NCBI RefSeq assembly: GCF_020531845.1
Contig: NZ_JAJAVF010000002.1
Location: forward strand, 216,533-280,532
From: Methylobacillus methanolivorans
GTDB lineage: Bacteria > Pseudomonadota > Gammaproteobacteria > Burkholderiales > Methylophilaceae
Length of the DNA: 64,000 nt
Reading direction: 5' to 3'
Part shown: positions 38,177 to 48,397 of the stretch, piece after piece
How the letters are laid out: each line of letters begins with the position of its first letter
Position numbering within the stretch: the stretch's first letter is position 1
Made by a program: the position numbers and the translations under genes
Notes under the pieces: model-generated
Seen by the model: the letters and a program-made list of their open reading frames with translations, nothing else
Database searches by the model: none
Told to the model about the DNA's origin: nothing

Positions 38177-39481
38177 CTATATGGAGGATGTTAAGGTGTG
38201 AATGAGCATGCTAAAGCGCTCGAAATAATCCGGGAAGGTCTTGGCGACACACTTGGGGTCGTTGATGATGACGGGTACGCCGCCCAAGGCGACCAGCGAG
38301 AAACACATAGCCATGCGGTGATCGTCATAGGTATCAATGTGTGCATTGGGAAGCAGCGCAGTGGGAGGTGTGATGCGGAGATAGTCGCTGCCTTCCTCGA
38401 CAATCGCCCCCACCTTGCGCAGCTCGGTCGCCATGGCGGTGAGTCTGTCGGTTTCCTTGACGCGCCAGCTTGCTATATTGCGCAAGGTGCTTGGGCCATC
38501 GGCAAATAGTGCCAATATAGCCAATGTCATGGCGGCATCCGGGATGTGGTTACAGTCTAGGTCCAGGGCCTTGAGCTTGCCAGGCACGGCGCTGACTTCA
38601 ATCCAGTTGTCTCCTGTTGTGACAACTGCCCCCATTAATTCAAGTGCTTCGATAAAGCGTACGTCGCCCTGAATGCTGTCGCGACCAACGCCTTCTACTC
38701 TTACTGGGCCTTGGCCGATGGCACCCGCTGCGAGGAAGTAAGAGGCAGAAGAGGCATCGCCCTCGACATGGATGCTGCCTGGACTTTTATAAGTGCTACG
38801 TGCCGGGATGGTGAACGCGCGCCATTCGTTACGTAATACCTCGACGCCGAACCTGCGCATTAGGTTAAGTGTGATCTCGATATAGGGCTTGGAAATCAGC
38901 TCGCCCACGACTTCAATGCGCACTTCCTTGCCTGTCAGGGGCAGGGCCATCAATAGCGCAGTGAGAAATTGGCTAGAAACATCGCCGCGCACTTGCAAGG
39001 CCTGGCTGGTATTAATCTCTGCCGGGCGGATGTGTAAAGGCGGGAAGCCAGGGTTTTGCAAATATTCTATCGATGCGCCTGCTGCATTGAGTGCATCAAC
39101 CAAGTCACCAATGGGGCGCTCGTGCATGCGCGCGATGCCGGAGAGTTCGTAATCACCCTGGGATAACGCCAATGCGGCGGTCAGTGGGCGGAAAGCCGTG
39201 CCTGCGTTGCCAAGAAACAGTTTGGCTTGCTTCACTGGGAGGTTGCCAGCGCTGCCTTCGACTCGCCATTGATGTGGGGCGGTTTGAGTCAATACAACCC
39301 CCAGGGTTTGCAAGGCTTCAAGCATGCGTTGTGTATCGTCCGAGGCAAGTAGCTCGTGAATCTCAGTCGTGCCTTGCGCGAGTGCAGCAAGTAGCAGTGT
39401 GCGATTGGAGATACTTTTGGAACCAGGCAGTTTTACTGTGCCATGGGCCAGATTTGCTCCAGGCAATGTCAATGTTTCCAT
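38177..39481 (-). CDS. aroA: 3-phosphoshikimate 1-carboxyvinyltransferase (EPSP synthase)
   Basis: 434 aa. It makes EPSP in the shikimate pathway. [18 protein letters not shown] at the N-terminus, [13 protein letters not shown] and the DDHRMAM motif near 375 are intact. The LGNAGTAxRPL loop is the glyphosate-sensitive class I form. It is two bases from tyrA upstream and is probably in the same transcript as cmk. Confidence 0.97.
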   Translation of the reverse strand: METLTLPGANLAHGTVKLPGSKSISNRTLLLAALAQGTTEIHELLASDDTQRMLEALQTLGVVLTQTAPHQWRVEGSAGNLPVKQAKLFLGNAGTAFRPLTAALALSQGDYELSGIARMHERPIGDLVDALNAAGASIEYLQNPGFPPLHIRPAEINTSQALQVRGDVSSQFLTALLMALPLTGKEVRIEVVGELISKPYIEITLNLMRRFGVEVLRNEWRAFTIPARSTYKSPGSIHVEGDASSASYFLAAGAIGQGPVRVEGVGRDSIQGDVRFIEALELMGAVVTTGDNWIEVSAVPGKLKALDLDCNHIPDAAMTLAILALFADGPSTLRNIASWRVKETDRLTAMATELRKVGAIVEEGSDYLRITPPTALLPNAHIDTYDDHRMAMCFSLVALGGVPVIINDPKCVAKTFPDYFERFSMLIHTLTSSI

Positions 39482-39483
39482 GC

Positions 39484-40365
39484 TTAATTTTTCCAGAGAG
39501 CGGATGGTGAACGCTGTGCCCAGGCGTTGCGGGCCTGGCTGGCGCGCTCGAAAGTGGCTTGCAGGCTAGCAGCATCGCCGTGTTCCAGGCTTTTGCGTAA
39601 TTGATTGAGTGCCGACTGGTAACTATCCAGCTCTTGCAGCAAGGCTGTGCGATTAGCCAGGCTGATGTCACGCCACATTTCCGGTGAGCTGCCAGCGATG
39701 CGGGTAAAGTCGCGAAAGCCGCTGGCGGCAAATTCAAAGAATTGCTCCGCATCAGGTCGTGCAGCCAACTCGTCTACCAAGGCGAAGGCCAGCAAGTGGG
39801 GCAGGTGGCTGACAGCAGCAAAAATCGTGTCATGTCCTTCAGGGCTCATTTCACGCACGATGGCGCCTGTGCTCAGCCAAAGTTCGCGTACGATTTGAAC
39901 TGCGCCTGGGTCGGTACGCCCGTCAGGAGTGAGAACGACATTTTTGTTTTGGTATAAGGTAGCTTGAGCAGCGGAGGGGCCACTTTTCTCTGCACCTGCA
40001 ATGGGGTGTCCAGGTACAAAGCGCGATGCTGCCTGACCAAGGAGTTTATGCGCCTCGTTCGCGATATCGGCTTTGGTGCTGCCTGCATCAGTAATGATGG
40101 TCTTGTCTTCTAGGTGTAGTGCTATACGCTGGAGGATGGGGCCAATTTGCGCTACCGGCGTGGCAATCATGACTACATCTACACCTTTAAGAGCGGTGGC
40201 GATTTCAGTCGCAGCCTCATCTATGATGCCTAGCCTTAGTGCTTCTTGCAGGCTGTCTCCCGAGCGGCCCACCCCTGTAACGTGCCAACCTGCGTTTGCC
40301 GCTTTGAGCGCAAGGGCAAGTGAGCCGCCAATAAGGCCAACGCCAAAAACAAGCAGTTTTTTCAA
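39484..40365 (-). CDS. tyrA: Prephenate/arogenate dehydrogenase
   Basis: 293 aa, monofunctional TyrA leading to tyrosine. Rossmann motif [13 protein letters not shown], then [20 protein letters not shown] and [13 protein letters not shown]. It is first in tyrA-aroA-cmk-rpsA-ihfB; in many relatives pheA and hisC precede it, but here the upstream neighbour is bpt. Confidence 0.95.
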   Translation of the reverse strand: MKKLLVFGVGLIGGSLALALKAANAGWHVTGVGRSGDSLQEALRLGIIDEAATEIATALKGVDVVMIATPVAQIGPILQRIALHLEDKTIITDAGSTKADIANEAHKLLGQAASRFVPGHPIAGAEKSGPSAAQATLYQNKNVVLTPDGRTDPGAVQIVRELWLSTGAIVREMSPEGHDTIFAAVSHLPHLLAFALVDELAARPDAEQFFEFAASGFRDFTRIAGSSPEMWRDISLANRTALLQELDSYQSALNQLRKSLEHGDAASLQATFERASQARNAWAQRSPSALWKN

Positions 40366-40445
40366 GATGAGAATGTAGAGTGGAGTGAAAAGCGCGATTG
40401 TAGCATGTTAGCCAGGAGAGGCTGGATGGGGGAAAGCAACCAAGA

Positions 40446-40477
40446 CGTTTTGTGCGAAGGCAGAGAAACACAAAACG
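40446..40477. repeat. Inverted repeat in the tyrA-bpt gap
   Basis: CGTTTTGTG (40446-40454) and CACAAAACG (40469-40477), a perfect 9-base inverted repeat with a 14-base loop and no T-run. It lies between two minus-strand genes; operator or RNA hairpin, undecided. Confidence 0.35.
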
Positions 40478-40547
40478 CTGGCTGCAATAAACCACAAGGA
40501 GTCATGCTATGAGGGGCGAAAACTGAATTGGTTCCCAGCCAACAATA

Positions 40548-41294
40548 TTATTTTTCTGGGGAGGGGTGTTCGGTGTGAATGGGCTGCCATTCGCCGTTGA
40601 TCAAGCCTTCTTGTGGCAGGAAGTTTTGTTTGTAGGCCATCTTGCGGCTTTCCTTTATCCAGTAGCCCAGATAAAGGTAAGGCAGGTTGAGACCTGTGCA
40701 CCAATCAAGCAGCCACATAACATTGTAAGTGCCATAGCTCGCTTGTTTGTCGGCAGCATCGTAGAAAGTATAGACCGCAGATACGCCATCACGCACGATG
40801 TCGACCACGCTGACCATTTTCAGCACACCATGTTCACGAAACTCTACCATCAGGCTTTCCACATTGCTTTGCACTAGGAAGTTGCGGTATTGCTCTGCCG
40901 TCTCAGGATCACCAGAGCCGCCTTCGTGCCGGGCAATTTGGTAAGCAGAATAGAGAGCAAAGTGTTCTTCCGAGAAGGTCAACTCCATCAGGGCGACAGA
41001 TAGGTTCTGGTGCTGTTTCCAAGCTCGGCGCTGGCTACGGCTGGGTTGAAAGTCTGCGACTGGCAACCTGACGGGGATGCAGGCATGGCAAGTTTCGCAA
41101 TGGGGGCGGTAGGCAAATTTTCCGCTGCGGCGGAAACCCAGCTGTATCAGGCCGCTGTAGGCCTGGGCGTCAATTAAATGGTGTGGTGTGGCAATCAGCG
41201 ATTGTGCGGGTTTGTTGGCAAGGTAACCGCAGGAGTACGCCGTGGTGGCATAAAACTGGATTTTGTGCAGATGCTGTTCGCCGGGCAATGTCAT
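40548..41294 (-). CDS. bpt: Aspartate/glutamate leucyltransferase (ATE2)
   Basis: 248 aa. It adds leucine to proteins with N-terminal Asp or Glu, marking them for ClpS-ClpAP. N-terminal Cys cluster CETCHAC near residue 68; [16 protein letters not shown] and [16 protein letters not shown] are family blocks. It overlaps aat by four bases, so the two N-end rule transferases are coupled. Confidence 0.95.
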   Translation of the reverse strand: MTLPGEQHLHKIQFYATTAYSCGYLANKPAQSLIATPHHLIDAQAYSGLIQLGFRRSGKFAYRPHCETCHACIPVRLPVADFQPSRSQRRAWKQHQNLSVALMELTFSEEHFALYSAYQIARHEGGSGDPETAEQYRNFLVQSNVESLMVEFREHGVLKMVSVVDIVRDGVSAVYTFYDAADKQASYGTYNVMWLLDWCTGLNLPYLYLGYWIKESRKMAYKQNFLPQEGLINGEWQPIHTEHPSPEK

Positions 41295-41986
41295 GTCGGG
41301 TAGTGTATCAATTCGCGCAGTCGTTGTGAAAATTCTGCGCGTGGAATCTCACGGGCGCCCAGTGAAGCTAGGTGCTGTGTTTTCATCTGGCAGTCGATCA
41401 TGCCGCAGCCCAGCGTTTGCAGATGTTGCACCATGTGCACGAAAGCAAGCTTGGATGCATCGGTGACATGATGAAACATGGATTCACCATAAAACATCCT
41501 GCCGATGCGGATGCCATAGAGGCCGCCTACCAGCGTGTCATCCATCCATGTTTCGGTGCTGTGGGCGTAACCCAGGCGATGCAGCTCCGTATATCCCTGC
41601 ATGATGTCATGTGTAATCCAGGTGCCATCCTGGCCCTCGCGCGGCGTGGCAGAGCATGCAGCAATCACTTCGCTGAATGAAGAGTTGAAGCGGATTTCAT
41701 AATCCTTGCGCTTGAGGCGCTTGGCGAGGGATTTTGATATTTTTAATTCATTGGGGAATAGCACCATGCGTGGATCTGGGCTCCACCATAAAATGGGTTC
41801 GCCCTCGCTGAACCAAGGGAATATGCCTTCTTGGTAGGCGCTGAGCAAGCGCTCGGCGCTTAGGTCTCCACCAATCGCAAGTAAGCCGTTGGGCTCCTGC
41901 AATGCGGCCTCTAGTGGTGGAAAAGGCGTATTGTCCTGCAATGCACGTACCAAGCCACCGGGTAGTCGATAATATTGATGGCTCAT
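41291..41986 (-). CDS. aat: Leucyl/phenylalanyl-tRNA-protein transferase
   Basis: 231 aa. It adds Leu or Phe to proteins with N-terminal Lys or Arg. [19 protein letters not shown] and [11 protein letters not shown] are the hallmark motifs, and MIDCQ lies late. It heads the aat-bpt pair. No clpS or clpA is in the window. Confidence 0.97.
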   Translation of the reverse strand: MSHQYYRLPGGLVRALQDNTPFPPLEAALQEPNGLLAIGGDLSAERLLSAYQEGIFPWFSEGEPILWWSPDPRMVLFPNELKISKSLAKRLKRKDYEIRFNSSFSEVIAACSATPREGQDGTWITHDIMQGYTELHRLGYAHSTETWMDDTLVGGLYGIRIGRMFYGESMFHHVTDASKLAFVHMVQHLQTLGCGMIDCQMKTQHLASLGAREIPRAEFSQRLRELIHYPT

Positions 41987-42083
41987 TTAGTGTGGTGGTG
42001 TCCAGCAATGTCAAGTATGGCAGCAAGCTTAGCATAATGCCGTTGCGCTATGCTGGCTGTGCCAATTGTGATATTTTCCTTCT

Positions 42084-42437
42084 ATGCGCCTCTATCGCTT
42101 TCTTGTCATGTTGCTCTTGGCCGTATTCCTGGCAGATACCGCTATGGCCAGTGCCAGCCTGCATTTGCCTGAGGCTGCCCCTGCGACGATGCAGATGAAT
42201 GTGCACCAGCATCACGTCAAGCATGCCGATGCGCAGCACGACAATGGCTATCAGCAGCATGTTGATGATTGCAGAAGCTGCCATGATTGCCTGTCATGCT
42301 TCAGTGTATTGCCCATTTCTATCCCTATGGCGATGCCTGATTCGCCTCCTCATCCAGTGATGGATGCATTCAACCTGATTTATTTTCCACCTGCCTTGGC
42401 GCAATTGCAGCGCCCACCTATCTCGTTCTCCAGCTAG
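42084..42437 (+). CDS. Small exported His/Cys protein in the copper block
   Basis: 117 aa. A signal peptide ends near residue 22 (AMA/SAS). The middle is His-rich (HQHHVKHADAQHD), followed by a Cys cluster (CRSCHDCLSC) and a proline-rich tail. The composition suggests metal binding in the periplasm. I do not recognise a family; CopI- or CzcI-like small proteins are comparable in kind. It is the first gene of the copper string. An imperfectly placed inverted repeat AGCATA/TATGCT (42031-42054) lies upstream. Confidence 0.65.
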   Translation: MRLYRFLVMLLLAVFLADTAMASASLHLPEAAPATMQMNVHQHHVKHADAQHDNGYQQHVDDCRSCHDCLSCFSVLPISIPMAMPDSPPHPVMDAFNLIYFPPALAQLQRPPISFSS

Positions 42438-42527
42438 ATTGTTGCGATGGTCGCTGTTTCTGTGCGGCCGCTGTCTTAAGCTGCTTGTCGTAATCAAGCA
42501 AGCACTACATCGTCAATGGAGAGCATT

Positions 42528-42809
42528 ATGCGATTCAATATCATCTTCTCAGCTTTATGCTGTCTTTGCCTTGCACTGCCCGTCACAGCAGTAGAGGCTG
42601 ACATCAACCCTGGCAAGGCTTTGCAATATGAGCCTGTGCTGCAGCAATACCAGAAATTCGATCATGGCCAGAAATCCGGCGATGCCAAGCAAGTTGAATT
42701 GGCAGACCCGCATGCAGGTCATGATATGCATCAAGGACATGACGTAGAGTATGAGCACCACCAGCATGCCGAGCATCATGATCACCAGCATATGCAGCAC
42801 GGAGAATAA
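42528..42809 (+). CDS. Small exported His-rich protein
   Basis: 93 aa. A signal peptide ends near residue 21. The last 30 residues are dense in His, with Met, Asp and Glu (HAGHDMHQGHD and HHQHAEHHDHQH). It is a likely periplasmic metal buffer. Start at 42528 has GGAGAG five bases upstream. The stop lies two bases from the TolC-family gene, so the two are in one transcript. I know no named family. Confidence 0.7.
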   Translation: MRFNIIFSALCCLCLALPVTAVEADINPGKALQYEPVLQQYQKFDHGQKSGDAKQVELADPHAGHDMHQGHDVEYEHHQHAEHHDHQHMQHGE

Positions 42810-42811
42810 TC

Positions 42812-44194
42812 ATGACGCAGTTAATATCGAGGCTCGCGATGCTCTGTGTTGTCGTGATCAGCAGCCTGCTTTCCGGGTGCGCGACGTTTAGCCGTGATGG
42901 TGGCATTGATGATGTGCAATCTACGGTTGCTCAACGCCTGAAACAGGATGTGGCATTCGATGGTGCTGACAAGGCGATTGCACAGCAGCGTGTGAATGAG
43001 TTGCTCGCCAAGCCATTGGGTGTTGATGAGGCCTGGCAATTAGCATTGTTGAATAACCGTGGGCTAAAAGCTGGCTTGGCCGAACTTGGCATTGCCGAGG
43101 CGGACCTAGTGCAGGCCGGGCGCTTGCCAAATCCACGCTTTTCCATGCTGTACACGCGTCATGACGGCGACTACAAAATAGAACAGTCCTTTACTTTCAA
43201 TGTATTTGCCCTGTTGACAATGCCGCAGGCCAAGGCTGTGGAGCAGCAGCGCTTCGAGCAAGCCAAACTTGAAGTCAGCCTGCAAGTGCTGGCCCTGGCG
43301 CAGGCAACTCGCCAAGCCTGGGTTGAGGCTGTCGCGGCAGAACAATCATCGCTTTATGCTGCGCAGGTGATGCAGGCAGCGGAAGCAGCGGCAGAGCTGG
43401 CACGGCGCATGTATCAGCAAGGCAACTGGAGCAAGCTGGATCAGGCACGTGAACAAGGCTTTTATGCTGATGCTGCGCTGGACTATGCCGCGGCGCGCGA
43501 GCACCAGCGCATGGCGCGTGAGCGGTTGTCACGCTTGCTTGGGCTTGGAAATAGCGATCTCTTTACACTGCCACCACGACTGCCTGATTTACCGGTGGCA
43601 GAAGATGATCTTTTCCAGGTACAGCAGCAGGCTTTTCTGCAAAGGCTGGATTTGCTCGCGAGGCGTGCTGAAGTAGATGCGCTCGCCAAGCAGTTAGGCC
43701 TGAGTAAAACCACGCGCCTGATCAATGTGCTGGATATTGGGCCAGCACGTGTGCTGGAAGGCAGACGCGGCGAGGCTTACAAAAAAGGCATCACCCTGGG
43801 TTTTGAGCTGCCGTTATTTGATTGGGGGAGTGCGCGCGTGAAGCGTGCTGAGGCTATTTATACCCAGGCGCTTGAACGTACGGCACAAACAGCGATTGAT
43901 GCCGAGACTGAGGTCAGGGCCGCTTATACGCGTTATCGTGTACGTTATGAAATAGCGCGCCATGTCCAGGATGAGATCGTGCCGCTGCGTCAGCGCATTT
44001 TGCAAGAGAGTCAGTTGCGCTACAACGGTATGCTGGTAAGTGCATTTGAGCTACTTGCAGGGGCGCGGGAGCAGATCGGCAGCGTCAATCAATATATCAA
44101 TGCCATGCGTGATTTTTGGCTGGCTGATGCCAGCTTAGCAATGGCGACCATGGGGCCTGCGGCATCCCTGGATGTGGATGGAAGGGGAGAGTAA
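42812..44194 (+). CDS. TolC-family outer-membrane efflux lipoprotein
   Basis: 460 aa. A signal peptide with lipobox LLSGC (Cys near 23) predicts a lipoprotein. Two repeats of long helices with OEP-type signatures follow, as in CusC and OprM. ARRAEVDALAKQLGLSK and the late AYTRYRVRYEIARH are typical of metal-type members. Usually such a protein works with a membrane fusion protein and an RND pump, but neither is in the window. It is fused translationally to the multicopper oxidase gene (one-base overlap, ATG within TAATG). Confidence 0.88.
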   Translation: MTQLISRLAMLCVVVISSLLSGCATFSRDGGIDDVQSTVAQRLKQDVAFDGADKAIAQQRVNELLAKPLGVDEAWQLALLNNRGLKAGLAELGIAEADLVQAGRLPNPRFSMLYTRHDGDYKIEQSFTFNVFALLTMPQAKAVEQQRFEQAKLEVSLQVLALAQATRQAWVEAVAAEQSSLYAAQVMQAAEAAAELARRMYQQGNWSKLDQAREQGFYADAALDYAAAREHQRMARERLSRLLGLGNSDLFTLPPRLPDLPVAEDDLFQVQQQAFLQRLDLLARRAEVDALAKQLGLSKTTRLINVLDIGPARVLEGRRGEAYKKGITLGFELPLFDWGSARVKRAEAIYTQALERTAQTAIDAETEVRAAYTRYRVRYEIARHVQDEIVPLRQRILQESQLRYNGMLVSAFELLAGAREQIGSVNQYINAMRDFWLADASLAMATMGPAASLDVDGRGE

Positions 44195-45561
44195 TGTTGA
44201 ATCGCCGAGATTTTTTCAGGCTAGGGGCGGCTGCTGTGGCTGTGGGCACGGTCAGCAAGGTGGCAATGGCCGCCCTGCCGGAAATTGCTAGCATGGGCAG
44301 CGCAGAAACCCAGGTGCCACATGTGCCTGGTAATGGCAGGCCTTTTCATCCAGTGGTGACTTTAAATGGTTGGAGCCTACCGTGGCGCATGCGAGGTGGC
44401 GTCAAAGAGTTTCATCTAGTGGCAGAACCCGTGATACGGGAGATTGCGCCGGGCATGACCGCCAACTTATGGGGTTATAACGGCCAAAGCCCAGGGCCGA
44501 CCATTGAGGTAGTCGAGGGAGACCGGGTACGCATCTATGTTACCAACCGGCTGCCGGAGGCAACCAGTGTCCACTGGCATGGACAGCGCCTGCCCAATGG
44601 CATGGATGGCGTGAGCGGTCTCACACAGCCAGCAATTCGGCCTGGCAAGACGTTTGTCTATGAGTTCGAGGCCAAGCGTGCCGGTACTTTTATGTATCAC
44701 CCGCACGCTGATGAAATGGTGCAAATGGCCATGGGCATGATGGGGTTCTGGGTCACTCACCCGAAAAATCCTGATTTCATGCGTGTGGACCGTGACTATG
44801 TTTTCCTCATCAATGCCTATGATATTGACCCGGGCAGTTATACGCCCAAGGTGGCAACCATGCTGGAGCACAACCTGTGGACGTTCAATAGTCGTGTATT
44901 CCCGGGGATTGCACCCATGGTGGCGGGGTTAAACGAGCGGGTGCGTATACGCGTGGGCAATCTCAGCATGACCAATCATCCAATACACTTGCATGGACAC
45001 GAGTTTACCGTGACAGGGACGGATGGTGGCTGGGTCCCGCCTGCGGCGCGCTGGCCTGAGGTGACCACCGATATCGCTGTTGGCCAGATGCGGGCGATTG
45101 AGTTTGTCGCGGATGCGCCCGGCGACTGGGCTTTTCACTGCCACAAGAGCCACCATACCATGAATGCCATGGGGCACCAGGTGCCAACCATGATAGGGGT
45201 GGAGCAAAAAGGCCTGGTCGACAAGATTACTCAGCTATTGCCTGATTACATGCCTATGGGCGAAACTGGCATGGCGGAGATGGGCGAGATGGCAATGCCG
45301 CTGCCGGAGAATACCTTACCCATGATGAACGGCAAGGGGCAGTTTGGCGATATGCACATGGGCGGCATGTTTACGACCATGAAGGTTCGCGCGGGGTTGA
45401 AGACTGGAGATTACAGTGACCCTGGAGATTATCTGAATCCGCCTGAAACGGTGGCCCATGAAGTCGACGCCAGCGGCGTTCCCGTGAGCCGGGTACCCGC
45501 TGCGAACGTCGAGGGGCATCACTTACATATCAAGAAGCCTGACGGGCACGAAGGACATTAG
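44194..45561 (+). CDS. Tat-exported multicopper oxidase
   Basis: 455 aa with a Tat signal (NRRDFFRLGAAA). Three cupredoxin domains. All four copper motifs are seen: HWHGQRLPNG, YHPHADEM, HPIHLHGHEF and HCHKSHHTMNAM, giving an intact type 1 site and trinuclear cluster. The last 100 residues have Met-rich stretches (METGMAEMGEMAM region and HMGGM), as in cuprous oxidases such as CueO and CopA. It probably oxidises Cu(I) in the periplasm. It begins in the overlap with the TolC-family gene. Confidence 0.92.
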   Translation: MLNRRDFFRLGAAAVAVGTVSKVAMAALPEIASMGSAETQVPHVPGNGRPFHPVVTLNGWSLPWRMRGGVKEFHLVAEPVIREIAPGMTANLWGYNGQSPGPTIEVVEGDRVRIYVTNRLPEATSVHWHGQRLPNGMDGVSGLTQPAIRPGKTFVYEFEAKRAGTFMYHPHADEMVQMAMGMMGFWVTHPKNPDFMRVDRDYVFLINAYDIDPGSYTPKVATMLEHNLWTFNSRVFPGIAPMVAGLNERVRIRVGNLSMTNHPIHLHGHEFTVTGTDGGWVPPAARWPEVTTDIAVGQMRAIEFVADAPGDWAFHCHKSHHTMNAMGHQVPTMIGVEQKGLVDKITQLLPDYMPMGETGMAEMGEMAMPLPENTLPMMNGKGQFGDMHMGGMFTTMKVRAGLKTGDYSDPGDYLNPPETVAHEVDASGVPVSRVPAANVEGHHLHIKKPDGHEGH

Positions 45562-45583
45562 TCGGCTAATGGGAATGTGTTCA

Positions 45584-45775
45584 TTATTCAGGTGTGTAAC
45601 CTGCATCGCTGATCGCATCGCGAAAGCGCGAGGCCTCGATATCGCTATTGATCTGCACGGTCTTGCTGGCAATATCTACTGCCACACTTGCGTGCGGATC
45701 AATTGCCTGTGCTGCCTGGGTAATGGCTTGCACACAATGATTGCAGCTGATGTCGTTGACCTTGAATGTCGTCAT
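45584..45775 (-). CDS. CopZ-like copper chaperone (HMA domain)
   Basis: 63 aa single heavy-metal-associated domain. The metal pair CNHC is at residues 11-14 in ISCNHCVQAI; the beta-alpha-beta fold ends with DAISDAGYTPE. It should carry Cu(I) to the P-type ATPase encoded on the other strand. It is transcribed from a MerR-type promoter upstream. Confidence 0.9.
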   Translation of the reverse strand: MTTFKVNDISCNHCVQAITQAAQAIDPHASVAVDIASKTVQINSDIEASRFRDAISDAGYTPE

Positions 45776-45805
45776 GAAAGGCTCCTGGTCGAATGTTGGG
45801 CCAAC

Positions 45806-45837
45806 AGTATGCGCCTTGACTCCATGGTGTAGTCAAG
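45806..45837 (-). promoter_or_regulatory. MerR/CueR-type promoter with 19-base spacer
   Basis: CTTGACT (45815-45821) and AGTCAAG (45831-45837) form an inverted repeat. On the minus strand TTGACT (45836-45831) and CATACT (45811-45806) are separated by exactly 19 bases, the over-long spacer that MerR-family activators correct. It points at the CopZ-like gene; the copper ATPase gene starts about 60 bases away on the other side. No MerR-family gene is in the window. Confidence 0.75.
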
Positions 45838-45899
45838 CCCTGCGATCACGTTGAGTTGGTCAGCCTACTGGGTTAATGTAGTGCAATGAGGATGTAAGA

Positions 45900-48104
45900 G
45901 TGAATAAGCAGCCATCACTAGAAAAATTAGATTTTGCCATTAGCGGCATGACGTGTGCGGCTTGTGCTGGTCGTATCGAAAGGTCGTTGAATAAGCTACC
46001 TGGTGTGCAACAGGCGAGTGTCAACTTGGCGACTGAGCAGGCGCATGTAGAGGCTGTGGATGTCGGCATGGCATCGCAGATTGAGCAAGCGGTTGGCAAG
46101 CTTGGTTACCAGGCGCGGCTGCTTAAGCCCGATGCGCCATCTATACAAGCAGAGTTGCCGCGAGATGGATTGAAGGTCGTGATTGGCGCCATACTCACCT
46201 TGCCGCTGGTGTTGCCCATGGTTGGCGTCTTGTTCGGCCAGCATTGGATGTTGCCTGGATGGCTACAATGGTTGCTGGCAACGCCAGTGCAGTTTTGGTT
46301 GGGCGCCAGATTCTACCGCGCAGGCTGGAAGGCGGCACTCAATTTCTCGGGCAATATGGATCTGCTTGTCGCAATTGGTACCTCCGCAGCCTATGGGCTT
46401 TCTGTGTATTTGCTCTGGCAGCATTCGATCCATTTGTATTTTGAGGCCAGTAGCGCAGTCATCACATTGGTACTATTGGGAAAGTGGCTGGAAAGCCGTG
46501 CCAAGCGCCAGACCACTGAAGCGATACGTGCCTTGCAGGCGCTAAGGCCTGATACCGCACGTGTCCGTCGCAATGACGTGGAAGAAGATATACCGTTGGC
46601 CGGGGTGATGGTGGGTGACCTGGTCTTGGTGAGGCCCGGTGAACGTATGCCAGTGGACGGGCTGATACGCGAGGGTAGTAGCCATCTGGATGAATCCATG
46701 CTTACTGGCGAAAGCGTACCTGTCAAGAAAAGGATGCAAGACAAGGTGACTGGTGGTGCTGTCAATCTGGATGGCGTATTGCTGGTGGAAACGACAGCGA
46801 TTGGTGCAGAGACAACCTTGGCACGCATTATTCGCATGGTGGAGGATGCCCAGCTTGGTAAGCCTGCTATCCAGCGCTTGGTGGATAGTGTGAGTGCTGT
46901 GTTTGTACCCGTGGTCTTGTTCATTGCGACACTGACGCTGCTTGGCTGGGCTTGGCATGATGGTCAATGGGAGCAGGCTGTACTGAATGCGGTTGCAGTA
47001 TTGGTGATCGCCTGTCCTTGCGCGTTGGGGTTAGCAACACCTACTGCCATCATGGCGGGTACCGGCGTGGCTGCGCGTCATGGCATATTGATCAAGGATG
47101 CTGATGCGCTGGAGCTATCACACAAAATCAACGTGGTTGCCTTTGACAAGACTGGCACCCTGACGGTGGGGAAACCACGTGTGATTCAAGCGGTCAGCCG
47201 CCCAGGGCAAGAGGCAACGTTACTTAGGCTGGCGGTTGCACTAGAACGGGGCAGTCATCACCCTTTGGCTGTAGCGGTATTGCAACATGCACAAGTATCT
47301 GGCTTGGAAGTGCCAGTAGCCAGCGACGCTGTGGCATTGCCTGGTTGTGGCCTGATGGCAACAGTGGAAGGTCGACGCGTATGGTTGGGCAACCAGCGCG
47401 CGATGCAACAGGCAGGTGTATCGATAGATAGCCTGCAAGAGCAAGCTATCCCCTTACTGGAAAATGGGCTGACTATTTCCTGGCTCGCGGTGGATGACGA
47501 ACAGGGGCAGCCACAGCTGCTGGGTTTCATGGCATTTGGCGATGAGCTCAAGTCTGAGGCGATCATGTCGATACAACATCTGCACGCCCTTGGTATCAGG
47601 GTATTGCTGTTGACGGGCGATAATCCAGCCAGTGCCCAGAGAATTGGTCAACAATTGGGTTTGGATGAGGTGTATGCAGAGCAATTGCCTGGCACCAAGG
47701 CCGAAGTGGTAGGGAACTTGCGCAAACAGGGACATGTGGTTGCGATGGTGGGGGATGGGATCAATGATGCTCCCGCACTTGCGGCAGCGGATATTGGTTT
47801 TGCCATGTCGAGTGGTACGGATGTCGCAATGCATACTGCGGCGGTGACCCTGATGCGGGCTAGCCCCTTGCTGGTTGCAGATACGATCGCTATTTCGCGC
47901 CGTACTTACAGCAAGATACGGCAAAACCTGTTCTGGGCATTTGTTTACAACCTGATAGGTGTGCCGCTGGCTGCTATGGGTATGCTAAACCCGGTAGTCG
48001 CTGGTGCTGCGATGGCATTGAGTTCAGTGAGCGTAGTGACGAATGCCTTGATGTTGCGGCGCTGGAAACCAACAGTGCAAGCATCAGTGATGCCGCGTGA
48101 TTAG
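45900..48104 (+). CDS. copA: Copper-exporting P1B-type ATPase
   Basis: 734 aa with one N-terminal metal domain (MTCAACAGR), about eight membrane helices, and the CPC ion motif ([12 protein letters not shown]) that defines the Cu(I) class. DKTGTLT holds the phosphorylated Asp; LTGES, the HP locus (SHHPLA) and [10 protein letters not shown] are all present. It exports Cu(I) to the periplasm. The start is GTG at 45900, with AGGA eight bases before. It diverges from the copZ-like gene. Confidence 0.95.
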   Translation: MNKQPSLEKLDFAISGMTCAACAGRIERSLNKLPGVQQASVNLATEQAHVEAVDVGMASQIEQAVGKLGYQARLLKPDAPSIQAELPRDGLKVVIGAILTLPLVLPMVGVLFGQHWMLPGWLQWLLATPVQFWLGARFYRAGWKAALNFSGNMDLLVAIGTSAAYGLSVYLLWQHSIHLYFEASSAVITLVLLGKWLESRAKRQTTEAIRALQALRPDTARVRRNDVEEDIPLAGVMVGDLVLVRPGERMPVDGLIREGSSHLDESMLTGESVPVKKRMQDKVTGGAVNLDGVLLVETTAIGAETTLARIIRMVEDAQLGKPAIQRLVDSVSAVFVPVVLFIATLTLLGWAWHDGQWEQAVLNAVAVLVIACPCALGLATPTAIMAGTGVAARHGILIKDADALELSHKINVVAFDKTGTLTVGKPRVIQAVSRPGQEATLLRLAVALERGSHHPLAVAVLQHAQVSGLEVPVASDAVALPGCGLMATVEGRRVWLGNQRAMQQAGVSIDSLQEQAIPLLENGLTISWLAVDDEQGQPQLLGFMAFGDELKSEAIMSIQHLHALGIRVLLLTGDNPASAQRIGQQLGLDEVYAEQLPGTKAEVVGNLRKQGHVVAMVGDGINDAPALAAADIGFAMSSGTDVAMHTAAVTLMRASPLLVADTIAISRRTYSKIRQNLFWAFVYNLIGVPLAAMGMLNPVVAGAAMALSSVSVVTNALMLRRWKPTVQASVMPRD

Positions 48105-48397
48105 AATGGCGGAATGCTATTTGCTTGAATAATATGATGCGGTCATTTGGGTTGCAATCCTAGATTGACTACATATTTTTAATTATAAATAAAAAATTAT
48201 CTATTTTATGGAGAGTGTTTCAACAGCAATATTTCGTTGCTCGGCTTTGCATCGTAGATGCGCCCGTTGAGCAATACCTCGGACAAGTCTCAAGAAAACT
48301 TTTATGCTCGTGTTGATGGCAGCATTGTAGAATGCTCAGCCATGCATATTGAGACTAGTTATTCGGCCTATTCATAATAGCTTCATTCAAGGGGAGA
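48105..48397. other. AT-rich intergenic region
   Basis: 293 bases with no gene I can support. A stretch of about 45 bases (48165-48210) is almost all A and T and could hold a promoter (TTGACT near 48166 and an A/T-rich -10). I see no tRNA, riboswitch or repeat. Confidence 0.5.
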
